Part shown: piece by piece, positions 49,735 through 61,358 of the stretch
Position numbering within the stretch: position 1 is the first letter of the stretch
Layout: every line of letters starts with the position of its first letter
NCBI GenBank assembly: GCA_036571765.1
Contig: BROE01000010.1
Span: 9,619,101-9,683,100 of the forward strand
Source: Plecoglossus altivelis
Lineage: Eukaryota > Chordata > Actinopteri > Osmeriformes > Plecoglossidae
Length of the DNA stretch: 64,000 bases
Direction of reading: 5' to 3'
Translations under genes and position numbers: made by a program
Notes under the pieces: model-generated
Databases searched by the model: none
Told to the model about the DNA's origin: nothing
Seen by the model: the letters and a program-made list of their open reading frames with translations, nothing else

Positions 49735-49995
49735 ATGTGAGTGCATGCACTCTATATAGTACACATGAGCGGTTTTGTATGTGTGTTCTTCCTGATAGTT
49801 AAATGCCTGCGCAACCATTTGATTACAACCCCCATGTGAAATGCAGTCTGGTGCATGTTCTTGTGCATGTTTGTACATCTGCGCTCGTGTGATTAGACGG
49901 AGTAGAGTTGGTGTGCATGTGCTTGTGAGCGCACATGTACTGCACGTGTGTGCGTTTGAGGGAGAGTGCGCGGGTGTGAGAGAAAGAGTGGGAGA
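49735..49995. repeat. TG-rich low-complexity tract
   Basis: Imperfect TG, TGCA and GTGTGTGCG units run through the segment, ending in GAGAGAAAGAG. The minus-strand frame here is rich in Thr, Ser and His because of the repeat. Confidence 0.6.
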
Positions 49996-52900
49996 CTGAG
50001 ATGGAGTTTCAAGATGGATGATTACGAGTCGGAACACAGATGAGATACAGTCTGTGAATGTATCTTGGGGCAGCATCTCTGTCATCAGTAATTACGCTGA
50101 TGGGCCTTGTGTGCCAATGACCATGCTTCCTGTGCTGCAGGTGAGAGCAATGCATTCTGGGCCAGGCAACACCACCCAAGGACAGAGCACAGCCAACCTG
50201 TCACTCACACGGCCTCACACGCGCTGTCATCTGCCCTTAAAAGGGTGATTTTGACAGCTCCAAAACAAGATTTTGTCAGCTCTCATCCTCCACCCTGGAC
50301 TCTCTCTCTTTCCTCATCTCCATCTCTAAGCGATAATGACTGGCCAATGTTAAATATAGACAATAAATGAATACATTTTAGGAGAAGCTTGATCTGATTT
50401 GACGCTTGTCGTCTGTTGGTGAGCCCTGTTCCAGGGACACAAAGCTGGTAATCTGTCGCTTGGATGTGTCATAAGGGCAGGACGTCACGACGGGTGTTTA
50501 GGCTGTGACCTTGGTAGCCCTGAGCTTCACGAGTGAAGCTGGCGGAAGTGGGGAGGCAAGGAGGAACAGATGAGTGCATGCAGCACACCAACCTGGAGCC
50601 TTAATTGGCCCATAGAAGCCTGGGGCGGCTCAGATGATAGAAGCAAGGAGAGTGTGGGGAACAAGGTTGATAACGAAGGGCTGAAAGAGGAAGGATTTTG
50701 ATGATGGAGACAATGGCTGATGAGTCCAACCCTAATGTGTATCAGCTGACTGGATATTCTGTAGGTAGCGTGGCAGGTCAGCTATGCCAAGTCCAGGCCA
50801 AATTTCCAGCCATAAATAAGCTTCCATCATTTATTCATAAGCACAAAGTATTCTCACAAGCAAGCACACAATCCTTACTCTGATTGCATTTTATTTTCTG
50901 TATCTTTTAACGGTTATGGTTCCATTGCCCCATTATTTTTGTTGGTTTTAACTGCCTGTGTTAGAATGCGTGTAACCTCAATGGACTGTGCTCTAGCCAA
51001 GCATGCATGATTGGAGTTCATTCACGAACGCAGCTTATAGCATGAACTCACTGCAGTTATCGTGATGGATGATGACATAGGGTGATACTTCAGAAGGTTG
51101 TGCACTGTAACACAAGAGTTTTTTAGAAATGTGAATTTCACAAAAACAATTTCTGTTTCTGAAAGCAAATTGTTAATGGGGAAGATAATGGTTGGTTTCT
51201 GCCCAAAATGTGACATTGCTATACCTGTTTTCCCATTAAAATACTACACTGTAGGTAACACAACCATATAGTATTTCTTAGGAGTACTTATGTGCACAGA
51301 ACCGACAAGTAAAATGGAAATGTCTGGTGAAACAAGGGGAACAACTTCAACATAGAGTACGTGCAAGCAGAGTAGAGCTGGAAACATCTTAAAAGCCATG
51401 GCAGAAGAACTCGCTGAGAGAGCCAAGCTCAGACCTACTGTAGAATGGACCATGTACCATAGCTAGCCAAGCAGTGACTGTCATTCCCATCGCTGGATCC
51501 AGGTCCACAAATTAAGCCCTAGGGAAGAAGACAGGGAGAGGGAAACTCGGAGCCCAACATCCGCCTAGCAGAGCCTTATGGAGAGAGAGTAGGAGGCTTG
51601 TCTTGTCTCGTCCCTCCCACGATATGGCACCGCAGACTTGCATCAGTTGATCTTTTCATGTTGGCCAGGCGATTTAAAGATGTGGATTACATCAATGACA
51701 GCTATTTGAGTATGAGGTTGAAAGGAAATCCCAATGTAGGGCTCGCAAGATGAGCAATAGATACATGGCCCCCACAAGGCACGAAGGGCCGGTTTTAATG
51801 TTGTTAAGGGGAGACTGAGTGATTCATCACCTCTTCGTCGGAGAGAGACGGGGACAGATTACGGATCACCTCCCTCTGCAGGGAGGATGCATGGGAGACA
51901 AGCTGCCTGCTCCATCAGAATCATGTCTTGGAGGCTTGAACTGTGTCAGTTGTCCAAATCAGCACTCATATGAAGAAAACTATGGTGTTGTCCTGAACCT
52001 CTTATTCACTTTACAGCTGCAAGCCCTAAAGATACAGTGTATTATTGGAAAATCTGACCGTGTTAACGAAATAGGTTTGCAGCTTCCACTGTAGTAGTAA
52101 AAGTACATGTGTAAGAGAGTTCAAAAGGAAAGTGCTCAACTCAAGCAGGACAACGTTTAGAGTGGTCTGGCTTTTCAAGGCATTTGAGAACATTAGATGC
52201 TGTGGCAGTGAATGTAGGTTGGAGATGGCTTTAGACTGTAGACTGCAGATGACGTTGGCTGTTGATAGGAGATGACATTGAACATGGAGGACTAACTGGG
52301 GACTAACTCAGTAAAGAAAGTGGCAATAAGGTTCACATATTTCAGTTAAGTCAAATCAATTCACCCAATGCCTCTCATTCTTTTATGATCAATGGTGAAC
52401 GAGAAGAAGAGCTAACAAAACAATCTGTGGTTTGCGAGGGTACCAATTATTTTACTATTCAATTTGGGGGGCTCAAATCAATTTTGACTTTTACACTCTT
52501 TCTAAAGCTGTTTCCCAAATGGACCTGAACCCAAAACAACCTAAACACAAAAGGAAGACAAGGAAAAACTCCCAGAGACTTTTGACAATCACTTTCCATT
52601 CTATGGTTGAACATACGATTCATCCTCCTACAATAGTTAAGTCAGAATCTATCCAAAGTTTGACAGTTTTAACAGTGTCCCTGTTCAACAGGTATTGTAA
52701 ACATTAGTCAAAAACGCAACCATCTTTCTGAAATTCAATACATTTGTATAATGCAACTGACTTGTAAATGGTCGGTGTCAAATTCCCTGCATTAGGCTCC
52801 ATGTCACAAACTCATCTCTCTAATTTAAAAACCCATTTGGGTGCAATTTAATGTAATTCAGAATGAGGAAAAAAATATAAAACCTTTAATCTTCTTGTAA

Positions 52901-55423
52901 CCCTGCTGTCATCCCCAGCATAGTGTGTGTATGGATGACTATATAAATCCATTGTTCTTGGGACGAAACCAGACCAGAATGCTCAGAGCATCTGTTGACC
53001 CAGCTGACATTTTGCACTGATTCTGGTACACTAGGCTAAGCACAACAGTTCTCCAGCGTCTGTTCAAGTGTTTCCAGACCAACATTCAGGAAACCTTCCC
53101 AAAATAATCAGGCAGCATTTATATAGTTTCCTGTCGCTTTGCTTAGTTTTACAGAAGGCATAGAATCTGAAACCTAGCAATAACGTTTAGATGACAAAAC
53201 CTTTGTACTTGTGCAGTGTATTAACATCTGATGTGCTATACTAAAGACATCATTAGAATCAATGGATAAATGTTGTTCAATCATCGTTATATCTAATATT
53301 CATGAACATAGAAGAGAGGTGAACTTTTCTATTTTAAGAAGGTAAAGTGTATTAATGACATATCACTGACCAGGTAGAGAGGATGAATCTCAAGGAAAAC
53401 CAGGGGAGTGGGAATAGAGGATACAAGCACAATGAACCTTCTATGAACCCATTACCCACAGGACTCCATGGAAGCAATAATCTGACCACGGTTGAATAGA
53501 CAAGTAGACGGCACATAATGTATACCGAGCAGTTACAATGGGTTCCTTTCTGGTCCATGGTCTGTCTGAGTCTGTCTTTTTTCTAGCTAAGTTGATAGAT
53601 CTTCAAACACAGACTCCTTCAAACCCTTGTCTTAAGAAAAATGACAACAAAAAAGCTAAAAAAAGGAAGATTTGAGCACCGTGTTCTCAGAGCCCATCTA
53701 TCTATTTGTAGAAAAATATAAGACTGGGTCGAGCACTCATTCAGTGGAGAGAAAAGACCCAGACAGTCCAAAAAGAGTCAGAGATGAATCTTGGCCACAT
53801 TTGGACAGCTAGCGACAATCCTCCGATTTAATCACCGGTGACTCAGAGATGAGAAACAAAAACACACAAAAACAAACTGATTGGCTTGATACCCAGGAAC
53901 ATTAAGCACCAGTGGACAGTAAATTCCACTCATCGTGATGTAACTCCAGCAGCCTGTGTGTCTTCCTGCACCTGCCAGGTTGATGAATGTGTACAAAGGC
54001 ATGTATAGATGTGTTTGTAAGGGTAATTGTTCAAGCATGCATGTCCAATTTTGTTTACCTGAAAGCTTCCATTTCATGTCGTATCAATGGGGAATAGTAC
54101 ACTTGTTGGCCCTGTTACAATCAGCACTCTGACAAGCTACAGCAGCTAATGTTATAAAACTATGGGTGTACATTCCCCTGGCCAAGAAAGCTTCGAAATA
54201 TTGAAATTGGGCAAGCAAGAGTGGGAGCAAGTGTGTGCTTCACTCTTACCAATCACATTTGACAGAGCATTTCCTTCTTTTCTACCTTAACTTTTCTGGT
54301 TTGTGGTGTTTACAGCCCCAATTTCACAAATGCTATTTTATCAGGTAGAGGTGCATACAACGGCCATACTATTGAGCAATTGACAAGGGTGTGCTGCTAA
54401 ATCAAACCAATTATATAATCAATATGTATGGGCTGGATTACTCCCACTAAGTGAAGCGCTTGGTGGCCAGAACACTCTAGTGATCAACTGCTATTTCCAC
54501 TTGGAGTTTAAGTCAACAACAACTGCTCGAGATGCGCATCAAATGCAAACCCTACTAGGTATGTTGGATCAATTGTCAGCATCACAGGCATGTAATCTGG
54601 AATAATCAGGAAGATAAAGGTTAGCCAGTTGAACCATAGCATAGCTGTATACATGTATACTGGTCTAGATTATCCTAAAATGTACTGTACATTCAGCAGC
54701 TTTCTTTTCCGGAGTCATTGTGGTTTAATAATAAACATTGTAATTACTTAATGCATACAATAACTTCCATGGTAACACAAAATACTTCTTGTATAACGTA
54801 TGCCATGACATTTCATATTTATATTTTTCCCCATCTGTTGTGACCTTGGCTCATAGCAAGATCAGACGCTGAAATCCCAAAATAACATTTTTAATAGCGT
54901 ATGTCCTATGACTTAAATGTAGGTCCATAAATATATACAGTATATATATATATATCGTGTAATCAACAATTTAATACCAAAAGATTCCTTAATAATGTAT
55001 GTGGAACTCCATTAAGCGTTTGCTGGCATATTGTCTTCAGTTTTAACCTATAATTTTTACCTAAATATGATAGCTCTTAGTCTTTAATATATTTCAGCAC
55101 TGAAGAGAATAAAATGTTTGATAAAAAAATAGATTTTACTCAACCTTAACCACATTTTATTTAACAAAATAGAAGCAGGTAAAATGTAGCAAAGCAAAGA
55201 AATGTAACTTTGAGACATGGCGTTGGAAATATGACAAATTATTGATGAGCTGTGGTACAATATTCACAGAAGAGACAGATAATTACCCTTCCCAATGATG
55301 TGACAGCAAGAAGTGATGGACAGCACTGATGTCACAGATCTGCTGAGATAATAGTCCCCAAGGTCACACTACGTGATTGGTTACATTTAGGAGAAGGGGG
55401 GTGAGAGGAATTCTGTGAGCATA

Positions 55424-55535
55424 CACACACTCACACATGATAGCTGAGAGCACACGCACACGCACACATCCATACATACGCACATAATCACAAAAGCACA
55501 CACCTTCCACACCATTTCACAGACATACACACAAA
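55424..55535. repeat. CA-rich low-complexity tract
   Basis: Interrupted CACACA, CGCACA and CATACATACG units. Confidence 0.7.
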
Positions 55536-55696
55536 TGGCTGGTTTGAATAAGATGACACTCAGAGTTCATGGTTCTAGGTCTAATCCGGAACCAGATGGG
55601 GATGAATCTGGTTCAGTGGTGGTTAGCTACTTCCAAATGCCAGACATGCTCACCTTTTTGGATGCTGCATGGATGACTGGCTTGATACCTTTGAAG

Positions 55697-55702
55697 TTTA
55701 TT
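55697..55702 (-). other. Candidate polyadenylation signal for slitrk1
   Basis: The minus strand reads AATAAA. It is the first exact hexamer downstream of the slitrk1 stop codon. A second exact hexamer at 55156-55161 could serve a longer form. Cleavage position is not visible. Confidence 0.3.
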
Positions 55703-57112
55703 TTGGGAAATGTGGTCCCTTAAATACTGTATATGCTCATTGCAGACTGGCAACACCCCCCACACCACCAAAATGAAGAAGAAACACGCATGTATTTCAC
55801 TTTTTTACATGGTGTTGTTAGAAAAAGATTGCACATTCCTATGAACTGACACTGCAGAACCTGATACATTTGAGGAAAACAATGCAATTGAAGAATAAAA
55901 GAATACTTGAGCAGTAGGTTTAGCTTTAAGCAATTTCCCCCCCATTTCCCAGTTGGCCTACTGCAGACTGCTAGACCCTGCTGAACACATACATGTTTAA
56001 CAGTGCGTTTCTCCTTAAACCAACATAGACCATGCATATCCAGATCAAATAGGTTCAAGTTCAAAATGCAGTTCTCTTTCGAAACGCCTTTTTGCACAAC
56101 TCTTAATTACCTGTCCATCTCACCTGAAATTGGAAAGATACAACAGCGACATCATGAGTTTGCCTCTTCTTTGAGAAATGCGATTATCTTGCCCTACTGT
56201 AACTTCCCTTTGACAGCAGTGTTGTCGAGAGAATGGTACGGAGTATACCCTTATATTTTGTTATGGAGACGGGGCATAACCTCTTCTAAACTAACACTTA
56301 TGTAATTTCGCTTGGAGTGTACCCTTCCCCTGGTAGTCACCACTTGTCACTGCCCTTTGGCACCAGTCTGCAAATGATGTTTTCAAACTGAACATCGCAC
56401 CATTTTTTTTTTTTTAGCACATGTGACTTATACAATGTGAGTCTTATTTCTCATATGTGGACACGATAGATGGCTTTACAAAAGCTCACAGTAATGAACG
56501 TGAATCATAGCCTACGCATTTGTGGAGAAATACTTTTTGGACATAAAAGCATTCTAGTCTAACTGCGTTCTGTACATAGGTCGAACTGTACCAGTACCTC
56601 CATTGAAAACATTTTAATTTTGAAAAAATATGACGTTATAAAAAACCTCCATTCGAGTTGTCAGCCTAAGCCTGTTTCGAATGGTTAGCCTAAAACGTTC
56701 CCTTTCACCCAAAGCAGGCTATATTTCATTAACACACGAAACCACGAACTGTTTTAGCTACATTAACTTTGCAGCATAAGCATCTGAGTGACGTTAATTG
56801 GTCATGCTCATCTGCATCTCTGATATCTGAAATTTAACAATTGGCACACCATAAAGTAACACTTTATACATTCATAAAGAGATGAATGCGCAGACAGGTT
56901 TGTATCTGCACCAACTATAAATAACCCGATATTTACTGACAATCAAATGATAAACAAACAAAATAACATGCATTGACAGCTTTTGAGATTCGTAATTCCT
57001 TCCATTCAGCCACTTCTGTTTTTTAAAACAGTTTTAAAACAGCAAATACAAATCCTGACTGCAGTTCACAAAAAATAGAGAAATGGCACTTTGAATATAT
57101 TCATATATAGTT

Positions 57113-57129
57113 TTATATATATATATATA
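57113..57129. repeat. AT run in the slitrk1 3' UTR
   Basis: A short TATATA run within the probable 3' UTR. Confidence 0.8.
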
Positions 57130-57248
57130 GTCATATTGATAACATGAAATAAGGGTCGAGTTGGCTTCTTTGTTGATTATGGTATGGTTTCCGAGTGTTG
57201 TGTTGAAACCATGCGAAATCATGCAGATATGATACAGTCAGTTAGGCC

Positions 57249-57256
57249 TATTTACA
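57249..57256 (-). promoter_or_regulatory. Pumilio-type element in the slitrk1 3' UTR
   Basis: The transcript strand reads TGTAAATA, an exact match to the Pumilio consensus UGUANAUA, about 310 bases after the stop codon. Pumilio proteins repress or localise neuronal mRNAs. A chance match is possible. Confidence 0.35.
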
Positions 57257-57567
57257 TTACATTCATGCGCTCGTGCACCATTTCCCAAGTCCTCTTTCTC
57301 AGATCCTCAGTCTGATTGCGGCAAAGCTGTACTGGGAGGGAGGGGGCAGGAGAGCGGGCTCTATACATATATTACAGTTGAATCTGTAGCAGACTTTTTC
57401 AGTCAACCGAGGCAAACAAAAACAGGTCAATCGCTGACAGAAGCAAATAAAGAAGCTTTGTGGCATTTGTTTTTCTTCCATTGCAATTTTGTCCACAGCG
57501 CGCAGTCATTTGTCTGTCTGTATGTTTTATCAGTTTGTTTGTATTCCAGCCTATATCAACAGAGATT

Positions 57568-59661
57568 CTACGCATCATTTGTTGTGGAGATATGAGCGCT
57601 ACAGTCGAAACCCCTGTGCGCGCCCCCGTCTGCATGGTAAGGCCCGCTGTGCCAATAAGACGAGTCGCACACTGTCTGCAAGGAATTGATCTCCGACGCA
57701 GAGGAGTTACCTTCCCTCCGCTTTGATCTCTTGCGATTCCGCAAAATGAAGACAAGCATCCCTACAACAGTGAACGCAGACGTGACAAATACCAGTAACA
57801 GCCCAGGTACCAGCACAGATATAGAGACTCTGCTTGGTTCTAGATAGGAGTTCGAGCGCGTCCCTGTGTCTGCAGTTAAAGTGCTGTTTTTTGAGAGAGA
57901 TGTGGGGTATATTTTGTCATAAAGTTTTGGGCACATGAGATCATTTCTGACTCGACGAAAATCCTTTTTCCAGAACTCTTCCGGAGATTCACACTTAAGA
58001 TCACTCACTATGACGTCTGCTCCCAGTTTCTCCGTCCACTGTTTGAAAGGGACAATGTTACAGGAGCAATCCCATGGATTCCCATGCAAATCAATCTGTA
58101 TGATCGAGTTTAGTTGATCTAAGACACCAGCAACTGGTAAAAAGGTGAAATAATTATTATGCAGGCTGATTTTTGATAAAGAAATCCCAAGGAAAGCATC
58201 CACAGGTAGAGATTTCAGTAAGTTATTGTTGAGGAACAGCACCCCCAGGTTGGGCATAGGACTGAATGCACCTGCCACAATGAGTTGTATGTCATTATAT
58301 TCCAGGCTGAGATATTCCAGGTTTTGGAGACCAACAAACATTTCCGCCATGAGTGTATCCAGGTAATTCTTATCCATATACAACCATCTTAACTCAGTTA
58401 GGTTGTGAAAAGTGCTGTTTTCTATTACTTTGATGTTGTTTCCACCTAAATCAAGTAGGTTGAGGCTTGAATAACCACTAAGCTGATTCTTTTTGATGGC
58501 ATGTATGTTATTATCTCTCATGTTTAATTCGTGTGCAGTAAAAGGTTTCGGTTTTAGGGTAGCCAAACTCTCTATCTTCTTGCCTTCGCAATTAACTCCT
58601 AACCCTTGCCTAGATCCAACAAGTTTACAGACGCATGGTTGGGGGCAAGATGCATTCTGAAGCTGGTCTCTCTCTCCATTCACACCGGTCATAGATGTGG
58701 GTCTTGTTTTTAACTGCCAGTTTTCACGCGACTTGGACCGTCCCCTGGGTCCATTCCCTGGAGTGGGGGACCCCGGACCACCATTTGCCTTGTAAGGGGT
58801 TGGAACGGGTCCAGGTTCTAAGGTCTGGTCTTGGGTGGGAGGTGCAACCAAAGTCAAGTCAACACCATTCTTTGAAGGACACAGCTCCATCTCTGATGTC
58901 TCGTTCAAATCGTTTCCCTGTAGTTTTGTAGGTGCCTCGCATATGACTCTGCCGATGAGCGCATTCTGCGGTATATTCTCCAGCCATTCCTTCAGGGAAA
59001 CCAGGTCGCAGTTACAGTCCCAGGGGTTATCCTCCAATAGAACCTCTGCAATACCCGGAATTTGTTCAAGAATTCCCTCATAAGGCAACGTTTTGATTCG
59101 ATTCCCACGAAGGTCGAGGTGGGTGATAGGTACATGCAGAAACACGTTTATAGGTAGTGCACTGATGAGGTTATCGTTTAAAATTAACACTTCAAGTTTA
59201 TTTAAGTCCCTGAACACGGCGGGGTCTATGTCCCTCAATAGATTAAAATCTGCTTGAAGGTATTCCAAATCGTCTAATCCCAGAAATGTACTCTTTCTAA
59301 ACGACCGTATCTTGTTATTATTTATGTGGAGGCGTTTTACAAGCTGCAATCCCAGAAAAGCACCAGGAACAATGTCGTGCAGTCCGTTGTTTTCCAAATG
59401 CAAGCTTACGGCATTGTAAAAGTTAGCAAACTCATTGGGAAACAGCCTGGATAAAGAATTCCCGTGCAATAACAAGTGATAGAACTGGGAGCTGGGACCA
59501 GTCAAATGATGCAGATTAGTGAAGCTCCTCTTTTCGCAGTCAATGTGCAAATCGCCTTCTATCTCATTGCAGGAGCAGATCTGCTCCTTACAAATGTCCT
59601 TTGTAACATTTCCAATAGCAACACAAAGAGCCGCCTTCAGCAAGACAATCCAAAGCAGCAT
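57568..59661 (-). CDS. slitrk1: SLIT and NTRK-like protein 1 (synaptic adhesion receptor)
   Basis: This single-exon frame encodes 697 residues and ends in TAG. The family organises synapses and neurite growth at the neuronal surface; the first leucine-rich block binds presynaptic LAR-type receptor tyrosine phosphatases. Visible order: signal peptide about 1-17 (starts MLLWIVLL); cysteine cap C24/C29/C31/C42; leucine-rich repeats about 60-206; C-cap C216/C218/C241/C261; Pro/Gly-rich linker about 262-338; second N-cap C339/C343/C345/C358; repeats about 371-525; C-cap C532/C534/C557/C577; membrane helix about 614-640; basic stop-transfer RNRKRSKRR; short tail to 697. Extracellular N-glycosylation motifs start at N18, N253, N336, N415, N420 and N592. 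The ATG at 59661 is chosen because it reproduces the mammalian N-terminus. The frame is open five codons further upstream but without an ATG. The short tail and overall match separate it from SLITRK2-6. Transcription runs into the 57-kb desert. Confidence 0.97.
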   Translation of the reverse strand: MLLWIVLLKAALCVAIGNVTKDICKEQICSCNEIEGDLHIDCEKRSFTNLHHLTGPSSQFYHLLLHGNSLSRLFPNEFANFYNAVSLHLENNGLHDIVPGAFLGLQLVKRLHINNNKIRSFRKSTFLGLDDLEYLQADFNLLRDIDPAVFRDLNKLEVLILNDNLISALPINVFLHVPITHLDLRGNRIKTLPYEGILEQIPGIAEVLLEDNPWDCNCDLVSLKEWLENIPQNALIGRVICEAPTKLQGNDLNETSEMELCPSKNGVDLTLVAPPTQDQTLEPGPVPTPYKANGGPGSPTPGNGPRGRSKSRENWQLKTRPTSMTGVNGERDQLQNASCPQPCVCKLVGSRQGLGVNCEGKKIESLATLKPKPFTAHELNMRDNNIHAIKKNQLSGYSSLNLLDLGGNNIKVIENSTFHNLTELRWLYMDKNYLDTLMAEMFVGLQNLEYLSLEYNDIQLIVAGAFSPMPNLGVLFLNNNLLKSLPVDAFLGISLSKISLHNNYFTFLPVAGVLDQLNSIIQIDLHGNPWDCSCNIVPFKQWTEKLGADVIVSDLKCESPEEFWKKDFRRVRNDLMCPKLYDKIYPTSLSKNSTLTADTGTRSNSYLEPSRVSISVLVPGLLLVFVTSAFTVVGMLVFILRNRKRSKRREGNSSASEINSLQTVCDSSYWHSGPYHADGGAHRGFDCSAHISTTNDA

Positions 59662-60505
59662 TTTCAATACAAACAATTCATCCCCGATTTCAAGACATAC
59701 GACCTGTGAGTTTTTCTCTCCAGATGATCAAAAATAAAAAAGGTAGATCATGGATAAAATATAAGACGACAGTCGTTTTTTGTATCCATGCTGCATCTAA
59801 CCTGCTACGTCCAGACTTCCAGCTTTAAAATGACCACAAATGCCTCAAATCGATCGAATCCTTAGGCTAAGACAACACGCACCTTAATAAAAAAGAACGG
59901 AAAACAACAAATCGCAATACTGCCCTGTACATTTTGGGCTTTAGTTTAGTAACAACTGACCTTGCAAAATTAACAAATCCGAGATTTTTTTTTTGTCGTG
60001 CTGCGGTATCGGTGGGAGCTGTTCTCTTTCCCTCGGTGCTGAATTCACACCCCGCACTAAAGATTTAGTGCTGATCACACTGCCTCTGTTAAAAAAACGC
60101 ATTCCTCACATCTTTCGGTTGTCTTCCTTGTTTCCACTGCTTTCCTTTGGTGATTTTGGTCACAAAGAGGTTACCCAGATACTGTGCTCATTCTAGCCCG
60201 GTGCTCTTAGAGAGATCGAACACCCTCTACTGAGCTGCAATGGCAAAAATCCATCGTCCGAGGGAATGTTGAAGAAGAAAAAAAATCAATCCACATATAG
60301 GGCAAACGTTATAATGCTCTCACTAAAAGCTGTCCATTTGTCCAACTCGTTTAGACTGAGCAGATGCCTCAATTGACAATGCAATATAATATTTCAGACG
60401 TACATCCTTTTTTCACATTGTTCAGACTGAAAGCTTGCTTTGACTCTTCTGGTTGTAAAAGTGGGCAAGACAACATAGCGCACTGCCAACGTATTGGAGA
60501 CTTCT
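59662..60505 (-). other. slitrk1: Probable slitrk1 5' UTR
   Basis: This stretch lies between the start codon and the TATA-like element at 60530-60537. No long open frame continues from the coding region, and no strong splice acceptor sits right before the ATG, which fits the mainly intronless SLITRK1 structure known from mammals. Contents: the minimal upstream ORF at 59664-59681, an A/T-rich patch near 59730-59770, and a split REST-like motif at 60015-60043. The 5' limit is only an estimate from the TATA position. Confidence 0.4.
59664..59681 (-). promoter_or_regulatory. Minimal upstream ORF directly before the slitrk1 start
   Basis: Reading the minus strand, ATG at 59681 opens a five-codon frame (M-N-C-L-Y) that stops with TGA at 59666-59664. 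Two bases separate this stop from the slitrk1 ATG at 59661. The upstream ATG has G at -3 and A at +4, the main ATG has A at -3 and C at +4, so both contexts are usable. So short a frame placed next to the main start could favour reinitiation or leaky scanning. The arrangement is read directly from sequence; any effect on translation is inferred. Confidence 0.55.
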
Positions 60506-60529
60506 CTTGGGGTGGTTAAAACCTCGTTT

Positions 60530-60537
60530 TATTTATA
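60530..60537 (-). promoter_or_regulatory. slitrk1: Possible TATA box for slitrk1
   Basis: On the minus strand the sequence reads TATAAATA, followed by AAAC. It lies about 870 bases upstream of the slitrk1 ATG and would place a start site near 60500-60507. It is the best TATA-like element I see in the first kilobase upstream. A/T-rich matches are common by chance, so this is tentative. Confidence 0.3.
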
Positions 60538-61245
60538 AATTGCCCACGGTTATGGAAAAAATGAAGATCGCTGGTGTATTGCTTCGGTCTCTTGCATACA
60601 AACACTTTCCACTGTGGTTGTTAGGCTACTTTCGCACTGGTAAGGAACCTCTGTTGAATGCGGTAAAATAATTAACTGCTACGGGCATGCAACAACCCAG
60701 CAAAGCGACATCACTCTCAGTTGACTACAACAAATGATGCGTCAATGTTGCCCAAATGCGCACGCACACTGCTATTTGAAAGTAAATGTTTCGGCATCTA
60801 AAATCAAATATAGCCTATATTAGGTGACTCTCCTCTTTTCTCTGTTTGCCAAGCATCTAATTACATTCCTTTGTTTGAATATATCTTCCAGCTTCTTTTC
60901 AAAGTGTTTCTATTATGAGCGCGCCACACAGACAGTTGTCCTCACTAGACATCAGATTTTTATCCAAATTTTCAGATTGTTGGAATTGAGATATCAAAGT
61001 GAAAATCGAGGTTACACCTGCCATCGAACCTTTTACCCACAACACCAACAACAACATTGACACAAGAACAACAAGTGAAACAGTAAGCTCAGCAGATATA
61101 TTGACTTTTTTTAATAGCTGCATATCTGATGCACCCAGAAGATTCTGCGTTTGTGTTTTGGGAAATTACATTCTGAAACAATAAAGTGGTGGTTGCATTG
61201 GAATGCTTGTACAGACAATCCCCATCCAAATGTCAAATATACAGT
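60538..61245. other. Upstream flank of slitrk1
   Basis: No coding support. The sequence is AT-rich with one GAGCGCGCC patch near 60917. It may hold promoter-proximal elements, but I see no clear motif cluster. Confidence 0.5.
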
Positions 61246-61296
61246 ATCTCTCTGTCTCTCTCTGTCTCTCTCTGTCTCTCTCTGTCTCTCTCTGTC

Positions 61297-61358
<62 letters not shown>

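Larger units (their letters stand above)
48191..55696. other. Gene-free DNA downstream of the slitrk1 3' UTR
   Basis: Contains a G11 run (48777-48787), the GGTCATGA palindrome (48951-48968) with a decayed copy (49001-49018), a TG-rich tract (49735-49995), an AGCTTCAC/GTGAAGCT hairpin (50523-50540), a GTATACATGTATAC palindrome (54647-54660), AT runs near 54929-54955, and a CA-rich tract (55424-55535). No coding region is supported. Confidence 0.55.
55697..57567 (-). other. slitrk1: Probable slitrk1 3' UTR
   Basis: No other gene is seen beyond the TAG stop. The first canonical AATAAA on the minus strand is at 55697-55702, giving a UTR of about 1.9 kb; another lies at 55156-55161 and a weaker ATTAAA at 56613-56618. 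The region contains a Pumilio-type element (TGTAAATA at 57249-57256 on the minus strand), a C-rich patch on the transcript strand at 57334-57358 and an AT run at 57113-57129. Several short frames here are random. The end point is inferred. Confidence 0.4.

Noticed and set aside
59662..59676. Five extra N-terminal codons for slitrk1 beginning at 59676
   Set aside because: The codon there is TTG, not ATG; the ATG at 59661 matches the mammalian start and begins a good signal peptide.
57568..59737. Plus-strand frames over slitrk1
   Set aside because: They are antisense shadows of the long minus-strand coding region.
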